Assembly (NCBI RefSeq): GCF_020715685.1
Contig: NZ_CP085840.1
Coordinates: 4,597,061 to 4,661,060, forward strand
Reading direction: 5' to 3'
Length of the DNA stretch: 64,000 nucleotides
Origin: Dermatobacter hominis
GTDB lineage: Bacteria > Actinomycetota > Acidimicrobiia > Acidimicrobiales > Microtrichaceae
A program made the translations under genes and the position numbers. A model generated the notes under the pieces. That model searched no databases. It worked only from the letters and a program-made list of their open reading frames with translations, and was not told the origin of the DNA. Every line of letters starts with the position of its first letter. Positions within the stretch are counted from its first letter, which is position 1. Of this stretch, positions 1 to 7,889 are shown piece after piece.

Positions 1-39
1 CGATCCTGATCCTCCCGACCCGCACGGTCGGCTGAGCGC

Positions 40-399
40 TCAGCCGGCGTCGACCGCGACCTCGACGAGGTCGTCCTCGACCAGGAGGTCGGTCTCGAAG
101 CGGAGCGCCTGGAGACGCAGGTAGCCGCCGGCGGCGAGCATCACGCCCGATGGCAGCAGGCTCGACATCACGGTCGACGCGAACTGGCCGATCCGCATGG
201 AGCTCATCCCGCTGGTCGCCATGCCCAGATCCGACCACTGGGTCGCGAGCTGCGTGGTTGCGGTGATCATGCCGAGCACGACCGCGAGGACCGCGCCCAC
301 GAGCAGGATCGTGCTGACGAGGTGCACCAGCCGGAGCGTGCGCGCCGCCTGGTCCGCCCAGCGATCGCTCGACGGGGTCTCGATCGTTCCTTCTCCCAT
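40..399 (-). CDS. Small two-helix membrane protein, unknown function
   Basis: A 119-residue protein from an ATG at 399. The N-terminal ~20 residues are hydrophilic. Two hydrophobic stretches follow, at roughly residues 25-48 (rich in Val, Leu and Ile) and 75-95. The intervening loop is Met/Ser/Thr-rich, and the acidic C-terminus contains the run EDDLVEVAVD. This predicts a small two-pass inner-membrane protein with both ends on the same side. I recognise no family. It lies upstream of the TetR gene on the same strand, 42 bp away, but nothing shows they are functionally linked. The reading frame is intact and its base composition matches its neighbours. Confidence 0.7.
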   Translation of the reverse strand: MGEGTIETPSSDRWADQAARTLRLVHLVSTILLVGAVLAVVLGMITATTQLATQWSDLGMATSGMSSMRIGQFASTVMSSLLPSGVMLAAGGYLRLQALRFETDLLVEDDLVEVAVDAG

Positions 400-441
400 G
401 TCGTCACGGTAGCGACGTGGCGCGCCGATCCCGCGGAGCGG

Positions 442-1062
442 TCAGGCGGCGGTGCGAGCGGAGAGGAGCAGCTGCACGAACTGGAGCGTCTGCTCGGTCG
501 GTGAGGGCCCGTCGGGGTCCAGGCTGCTCTGCAGCGCGATGCCGTTCGCCGCGGCGACGATCAGCGATGCCATCGAACGCGGGTCGACCCAGCGGGCGAC
601 CGTGCCGTCGGCGATCAGCTCGGCGATCACCGTGGCCACCCGGTCCCGGAGGCGCACGACGACGGTGGCCGGACCGTCGTCGCCCGGCTCCCGGACCGCC
701 TCGACGAGTGCGACCAGGTAGGCGGGAGAGCGGTCACGCTCCTGCTCGAAGGTCGCGAGCAGCTGCTGCGTCGCGCCGAGCAGCCGGGCCGCGGGGTCGT
801 CGTCGCCCTCGAGGAGGGACAGGGCCGGCTCCACCAGGCGCTCGACCTCAGCGGCGAGTGCGGCGCGAACGAGCGACTGCTTCGAACCGAAGTGGTAGGT
901 GATGGCCGCGAGGTTCGCCCCGGCCTCGCTGGTGATCCGCCTCGACGTCGCGCCGCCGACGCCCTCCTCGGCGACGATCCGGCAGGTCGCCTCGAGCAGC
1001 CGGTCCCGCGTCTCGTGGTCCTCGCTGGTCGCCCGCCGCTGCGATGTGCGCCTGGGATTCAT
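442..1062 (-). CDS. TetR/AcrR family transcriptional regulator
   Basis: A 206-residue protein of usual TetR length. The N-terminal helix-turn-helix spans about residues 18-62 (ETRDRLLEATCRIVAEEG, then the recognition segment AAITYHFGSKQSLVRAAL). The C-terminal ligand/dimer domain is helical and not family-diagnostic. The ATG at 1062 lies inside a CATACG-N2-CGTATG inverted repeat shared with the divergent DUF2071 gene, which suggests autorepression and repression of that neighbour. A -10-like TATCAT sits 8 nt before the ATG, so the transcript is probably leaderless. The ligand cannot be inferred. Confidence 0.93.
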   Translation of the reverse strand: MNPRRTSQRRATSEDHETRDRLLEATCRIVAEEGVGGATSRRITSEAGANLAAITYHFGSKQSLVRAALAAEVERLVEPALSLLEGDDDPAARLLGATQQLLATFEQERDRSPAYLVALVEAVREPGDDGPATVVVRLRDRVATVIAELIADGTVARWVDPRSMASLIVAAANGIALQSSLDPDGPSPTEQTLQFVQLLLSARTAA

Positions 1063-1076
1063 ACGAACGTATGATA
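1060..1076. promoter_or_regulatory. TetR operator overlapping two divergent -10 elements
   Basis: CATACGAACGTATG at 1060-1073 is an inverted repeat with 6-bp arms and a 2-nt spacer. On the plus strand TATGAT (1070-1075) lies 7 nt before the ATG at 1083. On the minus strand TATCAT (complement of 1071-1076) lies 8 nt before the tetR ATG at 1062. One bound dimer would therefore cover both -10 regions and the tetR start codon. Operator identity is inferred from symmetry and position. Confidence 0.72.
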
Positions 1077-1082
1077 GAGGCG

Positions 1083-1943
1083 ATGGAGACGAGGGAGCCG
1101 CTCAGGACCGCCACCGTCGGTCGCGGGCGGACCACGGCCTCGGCCGTCCGCCATCCGGTGACGGATCCGCGGGCGACGTGCCCTGTGCCGGTGCCGCGAC
1201 CGTGGATGCTCCACCGCTGGGACCACATCACGTTCCTGCACTGGCGCTACGAGCCCGACGAGGTGCAGCGGCTGCTACCGCCCGGCCTGACGATCGAGAC
1301 GTTCGACGGTTCAGCGTGGGTCGGGCTCGTCCCGTTCCTGATGGAGGTCCGGGCCCCGGGAGTGCCCCGACTGCCGTGGCTGTCCGTGTTCCCCGAGACC
1401 AACGTCCGCACCTACGCGACCGGGCCCGACGGGGAGACCGGCGTCTGGTTCCTCACGCTCGATGCGGCGCGGCTCCCGGGGGTGCTGACGGGTCGATGGG
1501 GCTACGAGCTGCCGTACATGTGGTCGCGGATGCGGGTCCGCCACGGCGTCGACGACGGCGGTCGGGCGACGGTCCACTACACCTGCTCGCGCCGCTGGCC
1601 GGAACCGTGGCCGGCCACCTCCGACGTCGCCATCCGGATCGGGTCGTTCTTCGGCCCGGACGAGCTCGGCGACCTCGACCACTGGCTCACGGCGCGGTGG
1701 TCGCTGTTCAGCGACCACCCCAGCCGCCGTCGCCGAGGACGGCTGGACCTCGCCCGGGCGGAGCACCCGCCGTGGCAGCTGCGCAAGGCGGAGGTCGTGC
1801 ACCTCGACGACCGGCTGGTGACCGCCACCGGGCTCCCGGCGCCGGTCGGCGAGCCGCTGGTGCACCACTCGGTGGGCACGCAGGTCCGGATCAGCCGGCC
1901 GTACCACCTGGCCACCTCACCGATGGCCGAGCGCCGCGCCTGA
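1083..1943 (+). CDS. DUF2071 (YqjF-like) family protein
   Basis: A 286-residue protein with the DUF2071 pattern: HWRYEPDEVQRLLPPGLTIE near the N-terminus, then AWVGLVPFLM, FPETNVRTYA and a WGYELPY segment. The biochemical role of the family is unknown; members often sit beside their own regulators. I chose the ATG at 1083 because a -10-like TATGAT lies 7 nt upstream. An in-frame ATG at 1071 lies inside the operator and is less likely. The gene is divergent from the TetR regulator and is probably its target. The nearest downstream gene is convergent, so this is monocistronic. Confidence 0.85.
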   Translation: METREPLRTATVGRGRTTASAVRHPVTDPRATCPVPVPRPWMLHRWDHITFLHWRYEPDEVQRLLPPGLTIETFDGSAWVGLVPFLMEVRAPGVPRLPWLSVFPETNVRTYATGPDGETGVWFLTLDAARLPGVLTGRWGYELPYMWSRMRVRHGVDDGGRATVHYTCSRRWPEPWPATSDVAIRIGSFFGPDELGDLDHWLTARWSLFSDHPSRRRRGRLDLARAEHPPWQLRKAEVVHLDDRLVTATGLPAPVGEPLVHHSVGTQVRISRPYHLATSPMAERRA

Positions 1944-1991
1944 GCGACGCCGCGGCACCTGGCGCGCCGGCTGCTGGTCGCACCGGACGGC

Positions 1992-3320
1992 TCACGGCAG
2001 GCCGATCGACGTCCACCCCCTCGTGGCGACGCTCGGGCCCTGGACGCCGTCCGCCTGCTGCTCCCATCGCTGGCCGATCAGCACCGCACCGGAGTCGACC
2101 GCAGGTCTCACGCCGTCGGACGGCAGGGCGGTCCACGACGAACCGCCCGCCGGGAGCGTGGCGTCGGCGTTCCCGAGCCCGGCGACGATCGTCCCGTCGT
2201 CGGTCGCCAGCACCCTCGGGTAGTCCTCGGCGCCCTCGAACGGCGGCACCGGCAGCGCGGTCCAGGTGTCGGTCGCCGGGTCCCAGGTGCCGGCCGAGGG
2301 TGCGTAGGTCACCACGACCAGGCGATCGCCGGCCCACGACGCATCGGCCGCCTGCCCGCTCAGCTCGAACGCGTCGGGCGGCCTGGACGCCTCCCGCCAG
2401 CTGTCGTCGCCCGGCCGGAACCGGAGGAGCTGGAGGCCGTCGTAGTAGGTCGCCAGAGGGGTCGGTCGTCCGGCCAGCACCACGATCTCCTTGCCGGTCC
2501 AGTCGATCGAGAACACCCGGTCCGAGGTGGTGGGCGGGTCGGGGAGCCTGGTCCACTCGTCGGCGCCGGCGTCGTAGGACCAGACCAGCGTCCTCGTGGC
2601 CCCGGTCGGCTCCTGGTAGGACGCCAGCGCCGCCACACCGTCGCCCGTCGGGGTCAGCTCGACCTTGTACACGCGCCCCTCCACGTCGGTCGGGCGCGGG
2701 ATCGACGTGCCCCGCGTGATCGACGCATCGCCCGGCCGCCACCGGACCGTGTCGAACGGCGTGGTCCGGTGGTGGTTCGGAGTGGTGTCCACCAACACGC
2801 CGATCAGCTCGTCGCCGGTCCACACCGCATCCCCCGGCCACCACCAGCCGGTCGGTTCGCCGCCGGATGCCCCCTCCGGCTGGGCCGAGGTCCACCGGCC
2901 GCTGCTGAGGTCGAGGTGCCACAGGCGCAGCCAGAGGTCCTCGGTCGCATCGGGCGTGGTCCGCGCTTCCCAGAACACCGCACCGCCCGGGACGCCGACC
3001 GACGCCCGGGCCGCCACTGGTGCCGGCGGCGGCGGCAGGTCCGTCCAGCGGTCGGTGGGGAGCGACGGACCGATCTCGGTCGTCGTCGGGTGCTCCGCGG
3101 GCGTCAACAACTGCGAGGCGTCGTCGTCGATGACGACCCAGGCGACGACCGCCGCCAGCACGGCGGCGGTGGCGACGGCGCCGACCGCGAGCAGCCGATG
3201 GGGGCGGCGCGGGCTCGAGGTGAGGCCGTGCACCCGTGCGTCGAGGTCGGGCGACGTCGTCACGTCGTCGGTCGCGGCGGCCAGCACCTCGCGTGCCCTG
3301 CGTTCCGAGTCGGTCATCAT
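1992..3320 (-). CDS. Membrane-anchored beta-propeller protein, probable anti-sigma partner
   Basis: A 442-residue protein. Residues 1-40 are cytoplasmic and start MMTDSERRAREVLAAATDDV. One transmembrane helix follows at about 42-65 (VGAVATAAVLAAVVAWVVI). The rest is an extracytoplasmic domain with repeated Trp-rich blades such as LWLRLWHLDLSSGRWTSAQP and WTGDELIGVL, resembling kelch/galactose-oxidase propellers. The start overlaps the stop of the ECF sigma gene by 4 nt, so translation is coupled. A short cytoplasmic N-terminus encoded beside a sigma factor suggests an anti-sigma role, but no zinc-binding anti-sigma (HxxxCxxC) motif is present. That role is therefore inference. Confidence 0.75.
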   Translation of the reverse strand: MMTDSERRAREVLAAATDDVTTSPDLDARVHGLTSSPRRPHRLLAVGAVATAAVLAAVVAWVVIDDDASQLLTPAEHPTTTEIGPSLPTDRWTDLPPPPAPVAARASVGVPGGAVFWEARTTPDATEDLWLRLWHLDLSSGRWTSAQPEGASGGEPTGWWWPGDAVWTGDELIGVLVDTTPNHHRTTPFDTVRWRPGDASITRGTSIPRPTDVEGRVYKVELTPTGDGVAALASYQEPTGATRTLVWSYDAGADEWTRLPDPPTTSDRVFSIDWTGKEIVVLAGRPTPLATYYDGLQLLRFRPGDDSWREASRPPDAFELSGQAADASWAGDRLVVVTYAPSAGTWDPATDTWTALPVPPFEGAEDYPRVLATDDGTIVAGLGNADATLPAGGSSWTALPSDGVRPAVDSGAVLIGQRWEQQADGVQGPSVATRGWTSIGLP

Positions 3321-3862
3321 CGGCGTCCTCCTCCGGGGTCGGGTGGCGCAGCGCGGTCGACGGCGACGGGCGCGTCGCCGTCCCCGGCATAGTCGGTGCC
3401 GAGCAGGTCGTTCAGGCGGGCGAGCGCCCGCGACGTCGTCGACTTCACGGTGCCGACGGGCATCGACAGGAGCTGCGCCGTCTCCGCCTCGGTGCGATCG
3501 TCGAGGAACCGGCAGGCCAGGACCGCCCGCTGGCGGGCCGGCAGCTCGGCGAGCACCTCGAGTGCCAGCAGCCGATCGACCACGCCCGACGTCTCGTCGC
3601 GGACCACGGTCGTCGCGTGGCTCGGCCCGCGCCGCGCGGCCCGCTCGCCCTGGCGGACGAGCTCGTTGAGCAACGTCCGACGCAGGTACGCACCGGGGTC
3701 GTCCGGTCGGTGCGATCGCCAGCGCCGCCAGCAGCGGGCGAACGCCTCGGCCACCGCGTCCTCCGCGCCGTCGCGACCGCCGAGCACCACGACGGCGATC
3801 CGGAGCAGCCGCTGGCCGTGCTCGGCGTAGATCGCCTCGAACTCCTCGCGCTCCACCCTCAC
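3317..3862 (-). CDS. ECF RNA polymerase sigma factor, SigE/SigM-like
   Basis: A 181-residue sigma-70 family protein. Region 2 spans about residues 8-70 (EEFEAIYAEHGQRLLRIAVV, then GAEDAVAEAFARCWRRW). Region 4 spans about 110-160 (LPARQRAVLACRFLDDRTEAETAQLL, shown here only as landmarks LPARQRAVL and VGTVKSTTSRAL). It would direct RNA polymerase to alternative promoters. I chose GTG 3862 because it immediately precedes VEREEFEAIY, where the family normally begins. Upstream residues look non-coding. The downstream membrane propeller gene overlaps it by 4 nt and probably senses the signal. A GGAAC-N18-GTC candidate promoter lies just upstream, suggesting autoregulation. Confidence 0.92.
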   Translation of the reverse strand: MRVEREEFEAIYAEHGQRLLRIAVVVLGGRDGAEDAVAEAFARCWRRWRSHRPDDPGAYLRRTLLNELVRQGERAARRGPSHATTVVRDETSGVVDRLLALEVLAELPARQRAVLACRFLDDRTEAETAQLLSMPVGTVKSTTSRALARLNDLLGTDYAGDGDAPVAVDRAAPPDPGGGRR

Positions 3863-3871
3863 ACCCCACCA

Positions 3872-3897
3872 GACCCGCCACGCACACGGAAGGTTCC
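3872..3897 (-). promoter_or_regulatory. Candidate ECF-type autoregulatory promoter
   Basis: Read on the minus strand, GGAAC (complement of 3893-3897) is followed after 18 nt by GTC (complement of 3872-3874). That places the -10 about 9 nt before the sigma start at 3862. GGAAC...GTC is the common ECF promoter form. The spacer is slightly long, so this is tentative. Confidence 0.35.
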
Positions 3898-4025
3898 CTT
3901 CGCACGGTCTCATCGGAACGTGCGGCGAACGGACGGCACCTTCACACGGGGAGGGCCCGGGCGTATGGTCGAGGAGGCGCCTCATCCCGAGGGTGGCGGG
4001 CGCCGCAACTGGGAGGGGAGGGCAC

Positions 4026-4337
4026 ATGCTGGTGTGCACCACCTGGAAGGCCCGGCCGTTGTCGCCCGATCAGGCGAACCGGATGATGGAGGTCTGGGCC
4101 AAGACGGAGGCCCGGACCGCTGAGCAGGTCGGCGCCGAACGCCTCTGCTGGTACATCTCGGCCGACGGGAGCGGAGGGATGACCGTGTCCCGGGTCGACG
4201 ACGCCGACGCCGCGGCCGCCTCGCAGCTCGAGGTGAGCCTCGCCCTCGGCGAGTTCATCGAGATCGAGTCGCGCGTCGTGCTCGACCTCGAGACCGCCAT
4301 GGCACCGATCAACGCTGCCATGGCCTACGCCGCGTAG
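4026..4337 (+). CDS. DUF3303-like small protein
   Basis: A 103-residue cytoplasmic protein beginning MLVCTTWKARPLSPDQANRM. A single alpha/beta domain is apparent, with the conserved-looking middle ERLCWYISADGSGGMTVSRV and a C-terminal helical segment. The pattern resembles DUF3303-type ferredoxin-like proteins, whose role is unknown. The ATG at 4026 is preceded by a purine-rich ribosome-binding site (GGGAGGGGAGGG). It stands alone, divergent from the sigma gene, and is followed by another small hypothetical gene 67 bp later. Confidence 0.65.
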   Translation: MLVCTTWKARPLSPDQANRMMEVWAKTEARTAEQVGAERLCWYISADGSGGMTVSRVDDADAAAASQLEVSLALGEFIEIESRVVLDLETAMAPINAAMAYAA

Positions 4338-4404
4338 TCGCGGCGACCCAGGACCCCCGCCTCGCTCGCGGGTCCGCCCATCGGAGTTCCGCCAGACTGG
4401 AGGG

Positions 4405-4851
4405 GTGACCGCGGCGGACCTGCGACGCGAGGTGGATGGAGAGCTGGCGCTCCTGGCCGCGGCGTCGCGGTCGGTCGCCGGGGACGCCACCTACCGCTCC
4501 GCGGTCGAGGTGGCGCTGCTGCTCCCGCCGCCTGCGACGCTCGGCGAGCGGTCGGCGTGGATGAGCCGCTGCGTCGTGACGTGGGCGCTGCTCGACCACC
4601 TGCCCGCCCACGATCGCCACGACGCCGTGCCCGACCCGGTCGCGACCGCCGCGGTCGCAGCACTGGTCGACGACGTGATCGTCCGCCTGCGCGAGCTCGT
4701 GCGCGCCCGCCTCGCCGAGACCCGGTCGATCGTCTGCGCGGGGTTGTTCGAGCGGGCGCCGTGGGACGAGTCCGACGAGAGTCGCGACCCGGCGCTCGAC
4801 TCGCTGGTGGTGATGATCGCGATGACCGACCGCCACCTCCTCGTCGACTGA
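4405..4851 (+). CDS. Hypothetical protein with DUF4192-like features
   Basis: A 148-residue soluble, mainly helical protein starting at GTG 4405 (MTAADLRREVDGELALLAAA). The middle contains WMSRCVVTWALLDHL and a helix RLRELVRARLAETRSIVCAG. The helical pattern and the final VVMIAMTDRHLL segment are faintly reminiscent of DUF4192-like actinobacterial proteins, but I do not recognise it with confidence. CAGACT six nt before the GTG could be a -10 element of a leaderless transcript. A strong hairpin follows directly, so this is probably a single-gene transcript. Confidence 0.5.
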   Translation: MTAADLRREVDGELALLAAASRSVAGDATYRSAVEVALLLPPPATLGERSAWMSRCVVTWALLDHLPAHDRHDAVPDPVATAAVAALVDDVIVRLRELVRARLAETRSIVCAGLFERAPWDESDESRDPALDSLVVMIAMTDRHLLVD

Positions 4852-4858
4852 CCGCACG

Positions 4859-4898
4859 CGGACGCCCGAGCGCTCGCCCGACCGCGCTCGGGCGTCCG
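4859..4898 (+). terminator. Hairpin terminator
   Basis: Perfect 14-bp inverted repeat (4859-4872 and 4885-4898) with a 12-nt loop, seven bases after the stop of the preceding gene. There is no T-tract, as is common in high-GC actinobacteria. Confidence 0.65.
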
Positions 4899-5029
4899 AC
4901 GACTGAGCGCGGTTCACCGCGAGGTGCCTCGTTTCACCCGGCTGAGAACCGCGCGCGACCGGAGAAGCGCTGGCAGACTCCCGCCGTCTGGTCCGAGCGG
5001 CGGGCCGGCCGAACAATGGGAGAGAGCCT

Positions 5030-5533
5030 GTGAAGTTCCGTCGACCGATCGCGGCCGTGGGCATGTTGGGCCTGGGACTGCTGGTAGCTGCGGGCTGCCA
5101 GCCGAACCCGCCGGCACCGACCGTCCGCGGCTACAAGTTCGAGATCGTCCGCGGCGGCCCGTTCGTCGTGGGCCAGGCGGAGAACGGTGACCCGATCGCG
5201 CTGACCGACACCCCGCCCGAGGTGTTCGTCGCGGCCGAGGACGAGGACTGCGATCCGATCGCCGAGGCGGCGGACGTGCAGCTCGTGCGGGGCACCTACG
5301 TCGAGAACGGCACCACCTACGACGCCTGGTACCTCAACGGCGGCGTCATCCAGGCCATCGTGCCGGCCGAGGCCAAGTGCCTGCCCCGGCAGGACGGCAG
5401 CAACTACGTCGTGGGCGGCGTCGCCGAGACGCTGAACGACGACGGTCCGTTCGACGGCCTGGCCCCCGGCCTGGCGGTGGACGAGCGCATCGGCCAGTCG
5501 TCGCCGTTCGCGCTGTACAAGCTGGTCAAGTGA
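5030..5533 (+). CDS. Secreted lipoprotein, unknown function
   Basis: A 167-residue precursor with a classical lipoprotein signal: MKFRRPIAAVGMLGLGLLVA followed by the lipobox AAGC, Cys at about residue 23. A short Pro-rich stretch then leads into a globular domain of about 135 residues. This contains FEIVRGGPFVVGQAENGDPI, several acidic residues (AAEDEDCDP) and a second Cys pair (EDC, AKC) that could form a disulfide. The GTG at 5030 has a good GGGAGAGA ribosome-binding site. No family is recognised. It is flanked by hairpins on both sides, so it is probably transcribed alone. Confidence 0.75.
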   Translation: MKFRRPIAAVGMLGLGLLVAAGCQPNPPAPTVRGYKFEIVRGGPFVVGQAENGDPIALTDTPPEVFVAAEDEDCDPIAEAADVQLVRGTYVENGTTYDAWYLNGGVIQAIVPAEAKCLPRQDGSNYVVGGVAETLNDDGPFDGLAPGLAVDERIGQSSPFALYKLVK

Positions 5534-5538
5534 TCCGG

Positions 5539-5562
5539 CGTGCCGGTCCTCGGGCCGGCACG
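5539..5562 (+). terminator. Hairpin terminator after lipoprotein gene
   Basis: 8-bp perfect stem CGTGCCGG/CCGGCACG with an 8-nt loop, six bases after the stop codon at 5533. Confidence 0.65.
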
Positions 5563-5576
5563 ACACGAGGAGCTCC

Positions 5577-5623
5577 GAGCTCGGGGGGATGCGACCGATC
5601 ACCGGTCGGGTCCCCCCGAGCTC
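5577..5623. repeat. Compound inverted repeat (nested hairpins)
   Basis: Outer arms 5577-5589 (GAGCTCGGGGGGA) and 5611-5623 are a perfect 13-bp inverted repeat. The loop contains a second stem, CGACCG (5592-5597) with CGGTCG (5603-5608). With the hairpin just upstream this makes a tandem terminator-like cluster. The rest of 5624-5812 shows no convincing gene or motif. Confidence 0.6.
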
Positions 5624-5812
5624 CGCGTCCGGTCCCGGGCGGCGCGGCCGTGCGGCAGGTGACGGCTCAGCGGCCGAGCACGTCGTCGAGCCGGTCCCAG
5701 CACGGTTCGAGCGGTCCGTGCCGTCGTCCGAACGGCTCAGACCGGGCGAACCTGGTGGGCCGCGCGGCTCAACGTTCTCCACCGGGGCGCCGCGGCGGCC
5801 GACACACCGAGG

Positions 5813-6898
5813 ATGGTCAGGAGGTCCGCGGTCGGAGCCAGGGGGCGGTCGCTGCTGCCGCCCGCGCCCGCCGTGGCCGGCGCCGCCGACGTGATCGCCG
5901 GGATGCGGGTCAAGGTGGTCACGGCCGGCACGATGCTGCTGGTCGGCGGGTTGTTCTCGATCGTGACGAGCGGCGACATGGACGCGCTCGCATCGATCTG
6001 GGTGCCGATCGCCATCGGTGTCATCTCGTCGCTGGCCGGGGCGGCGCTGCTGCTCATGCGCCGCGGGGGCTCCGATCGGATGCTGCACGTCGCGCTGCTC
6101 CTCGGTGCCGCGGTCATCGTGGTCACCGTCGGGCTCAGCGACGATGTCGTCGGGCTCATCACCGGCTCGGGCTTCATGGTGTGGGTGTCCGTCTACGCCG
6201 CCTGCTTCTTCTCCGTGAGGCAGGCGATCGTCCACGTCGCGGTCTCCTACGTCGCTCTCGCCGTGGTGGTGACCTACGTCGAGCCCGGACGGGCCGCGCT
6301 CGTCGTGGGCGGCAGCCTTGTCAACTCGATCGTGATCGGCTGCTGCGTCGGGTGGCTGTCGGTCCGCCTGCGTTCCGCCGCGCTCGTCGACCCGCTCACC
6401 GGCGTGGCCAACGCCCGGGCCTGGCGCGCCGTCGTCGCGACGGAGTTCGACCGGTCCGAGCGTGCAGGGCACCCGGTGTCGGTGGCGTTCGTCGACGTGG
6501 ACGGGCTCAAGCAGCTGAACGACGCCGACGGCCACGCCGCCGGCGACGACGCGATCGCCACCGTGGCCCGGACGCTGACGGCCGGGGTGCGGTCGGTCGA
6601 CCTGGTCGCCCGCGTCGGCGGCGACGAGTTCATCATCCTGCTGCCCGACGCCACCGAGGACTCGGCCCGTGTGGCCCTGCGGCGCGTCCGCGACGACTCG
6701 CCGGTCCCGTTCTCGGTCGGCGTCGCCGAGCGCCGGCCGGGGGAGTGCCCCGACGAGGTCGTGGACCGTGCCGACCACGAGATGTACGAGATGAAGCGGC
6801 GCGGCAGGTCGTCACGCCCTCCGTCGGACCGACAGGGCGGCGCAGCTGGTGACGGGCACGTCGCCCACCGGCGCCGGCCGATGGCCGACCGGACCTGA
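5813..6898 (+). CDS. Membrane diguanylate cyclase (GGDEF)
   Basis: A 361-residue protein that should make cyclic di-GMP from two GTP. About six hydrophobic helices occupy residues 30-195 (for example VKVVTAGTMLLVGGLFSIV and SLVNSIVIGCCVGWLSV). The GGDEF domain runs from about 205 to 325. DPLTGVANARAW, VAFVDVDGLKQLND and the intact GGDEF signature at about 269-273 are visible. RSVD lies five residues before GGDEF and matches the RxxD inhibitory I-site, so product feedback inhibition is likely. The last ~40 residues are basic and low-complexity. The N-terminal start is uncertain: ATG 5813 is used, and the Met at residue 31 is an alternative. Confidence 0.9.
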   Translation: MVRRSAVGARGRSLLPPAPAVAGAADVIAGMRVKVVTAGTMLLVGGLFSIVTSGDMDALASIWVPIAIGVISSLAGAALLLMRRGGSDRMLHVALLLGAAVIVVTVGLSDDVVGLITGSGFMVWVSVYAACFFSVRQAIVHVAVSYVALAVVVTYVEPGRAALVVGGSLVNSIVIGCCVGWLSVRLRSAALVDPLTGVANARAWRAVVATEFDRSERAGHPVSVAFVDVDGLKQLNDADGHAAGDDAIATVARTLTAGVRSVDLVARVGGDEFIILLPDATEDSARVALRRVRDDSPVPFSVGVAERRPGECPDEVVDRADHEMYEMKRRGRSSRPPSDRQGGAAGDGHVAHRRRPMADRT

Positions 6899-6998
6899 GC
6901 GGGTCGCTCGCGTCAGCCGCCGAGCTGGCCGGGCTACTCGCCAGACCGTCGGCGATCATCGAGTCCCTCGACGCGTCGTCCGTGGGAGGCTTGGCGCC

Positions 6999-7826
6999 GT
7001 GGAGGGCAGCGGCGACGGCGAGGCGGGGGGTCGGCCGCCCGACGAGCAGCCCCTCACCGGCGGGGTCGCCAACGCGGGTGCCGTGGTCCGGTCCGGTGCG
7101 CACGTGCTGCGACCGTCGAACCCCCACACCGGGTCCGTCCACGCGTTCCTGCGCGCGCTGCGGGCGGCCGGCTTCGAGGGCGCGTCCGAACCGATCGGCG
7201 TCGACCCGGACGGCCGCGAGCGACTGGTGTTCATCGACGGCGACGTCCCGGTGCCGCCGTACCCCGACTGGGCCCGGACCGACGGCGCGCTCGTGAGCGT
7301 GGCCGAGCTCATGGCGGACATGCACCGTGCCGCGGCGTCGTTCGATCCCGCCGGCCTCGACTGGAGCGATGAGATGGCCGACCCCGTGGGCGGGCCGATC
7401 GTGTGCCACAACGAGGTCTGCCTCGAGAACGTGGTCTTCCGCGACGGGCGCGCGGTCGGCCTGCTCGACTTCGACTTCTGCGCCCCTGGACGCCCGGTCC
7501 GGGACCTGGCGAGCTTCGCCCGCATGTGCGTGCCCGTCGACGACGACGCCAACGCCGACCGCCTGGGTTGGTCCCGAGCCGACCGCCCGGCCCGCCTCCG
7601 GGCCGTCGCCGACGCGTACGGTCTGGCCGCCGACGGTCGGGCGGAGCTGCTCGCATGTCTCGACCACGACATCGCCCACGGCGGCGAGTTCGTGCTCCGC
7701 CACGTGGAGGCGGGCGAGCCGGGGTTCGTCGCGATGTGGGAGGAGATGGGCGGGATGGCGCGGTTCGACCGGCGACGGGAGTGGTGGGCATCGGCGCGCC
7801 CCGCGTTCGCCGCCGCGCTGGCCTGA
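6999..7826 (+). CDS. Aminoglycoside-phosphotransferase-like kinase (APH fold)
   Basis: A 275-residue protein-kinase-like phosphotransferase of unknown substrate. GTG 6999 is chosen because a GGGAGG ribosome-binding site lies about 10 nt upstream and the residues further upstream are non-coding in character. The catalytic loop is CHNEVCLENVVF, where the usual Brenner motif is HxDxxxxN; here Glu replaces the catalytic Asp. The metal-binding DFG-equivalent LLDFDF follows about 15 residues later. The N-lobe is short, with RLVFIDGDVPVPPYP. The C-terminal half is helical with a Trp-rich end. An active kinase is possible, but the substitution should be tested. It converges on the dioxygenase gene. 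Confidence 0.82.
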   Translation: MEGSGDGEAGGRPPDEQPLTGGVANAGAVVRSGAHVLRPSNPHTGSVHAFLRALRAAGFEGASEPIGVDPDGRERLVFIDGDVPVPPYPDWARTDGALVSVAELMADMHRAAASFDPAGLDWSDEMADPVGGPIVCHNEVCLENVVFRDGRAVGLLDFDFCAPGRPVRDLASFARMCVPVDDDANADRLGWSRADRPARLRAVADAYGLAADGRAELLACLDHDIAHGGEFVLRHVEAGEPGFVAMWEEMGGMARFDRRREWWASARPAFAAALA

Positions 7827-7830
7827 CCGT

Positions 7831-7889
7831 CGGCCGCTCTGGCGGCGCTGGCCGTCGTGAGCTGACGGAAACCGCTGCGAGAGCGGCCG
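7831..7889. terminator. Bidirectional hairpin with 32-nt element shared with the rnpB 3' flank
   Basis: 10-bp arms CGGCCGCTCT (7831-7840) and AGAGCGGCCG (7880-7889) fill the gap between two convergent genes. The segment 7854-7885 matches 41751-41782 at 28 of 32 positions, including an identical TGACGGAAACCGC core. On the minus strand both copies lie just past the 3' end of a minus-strand gene. Confidence 0.6.
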
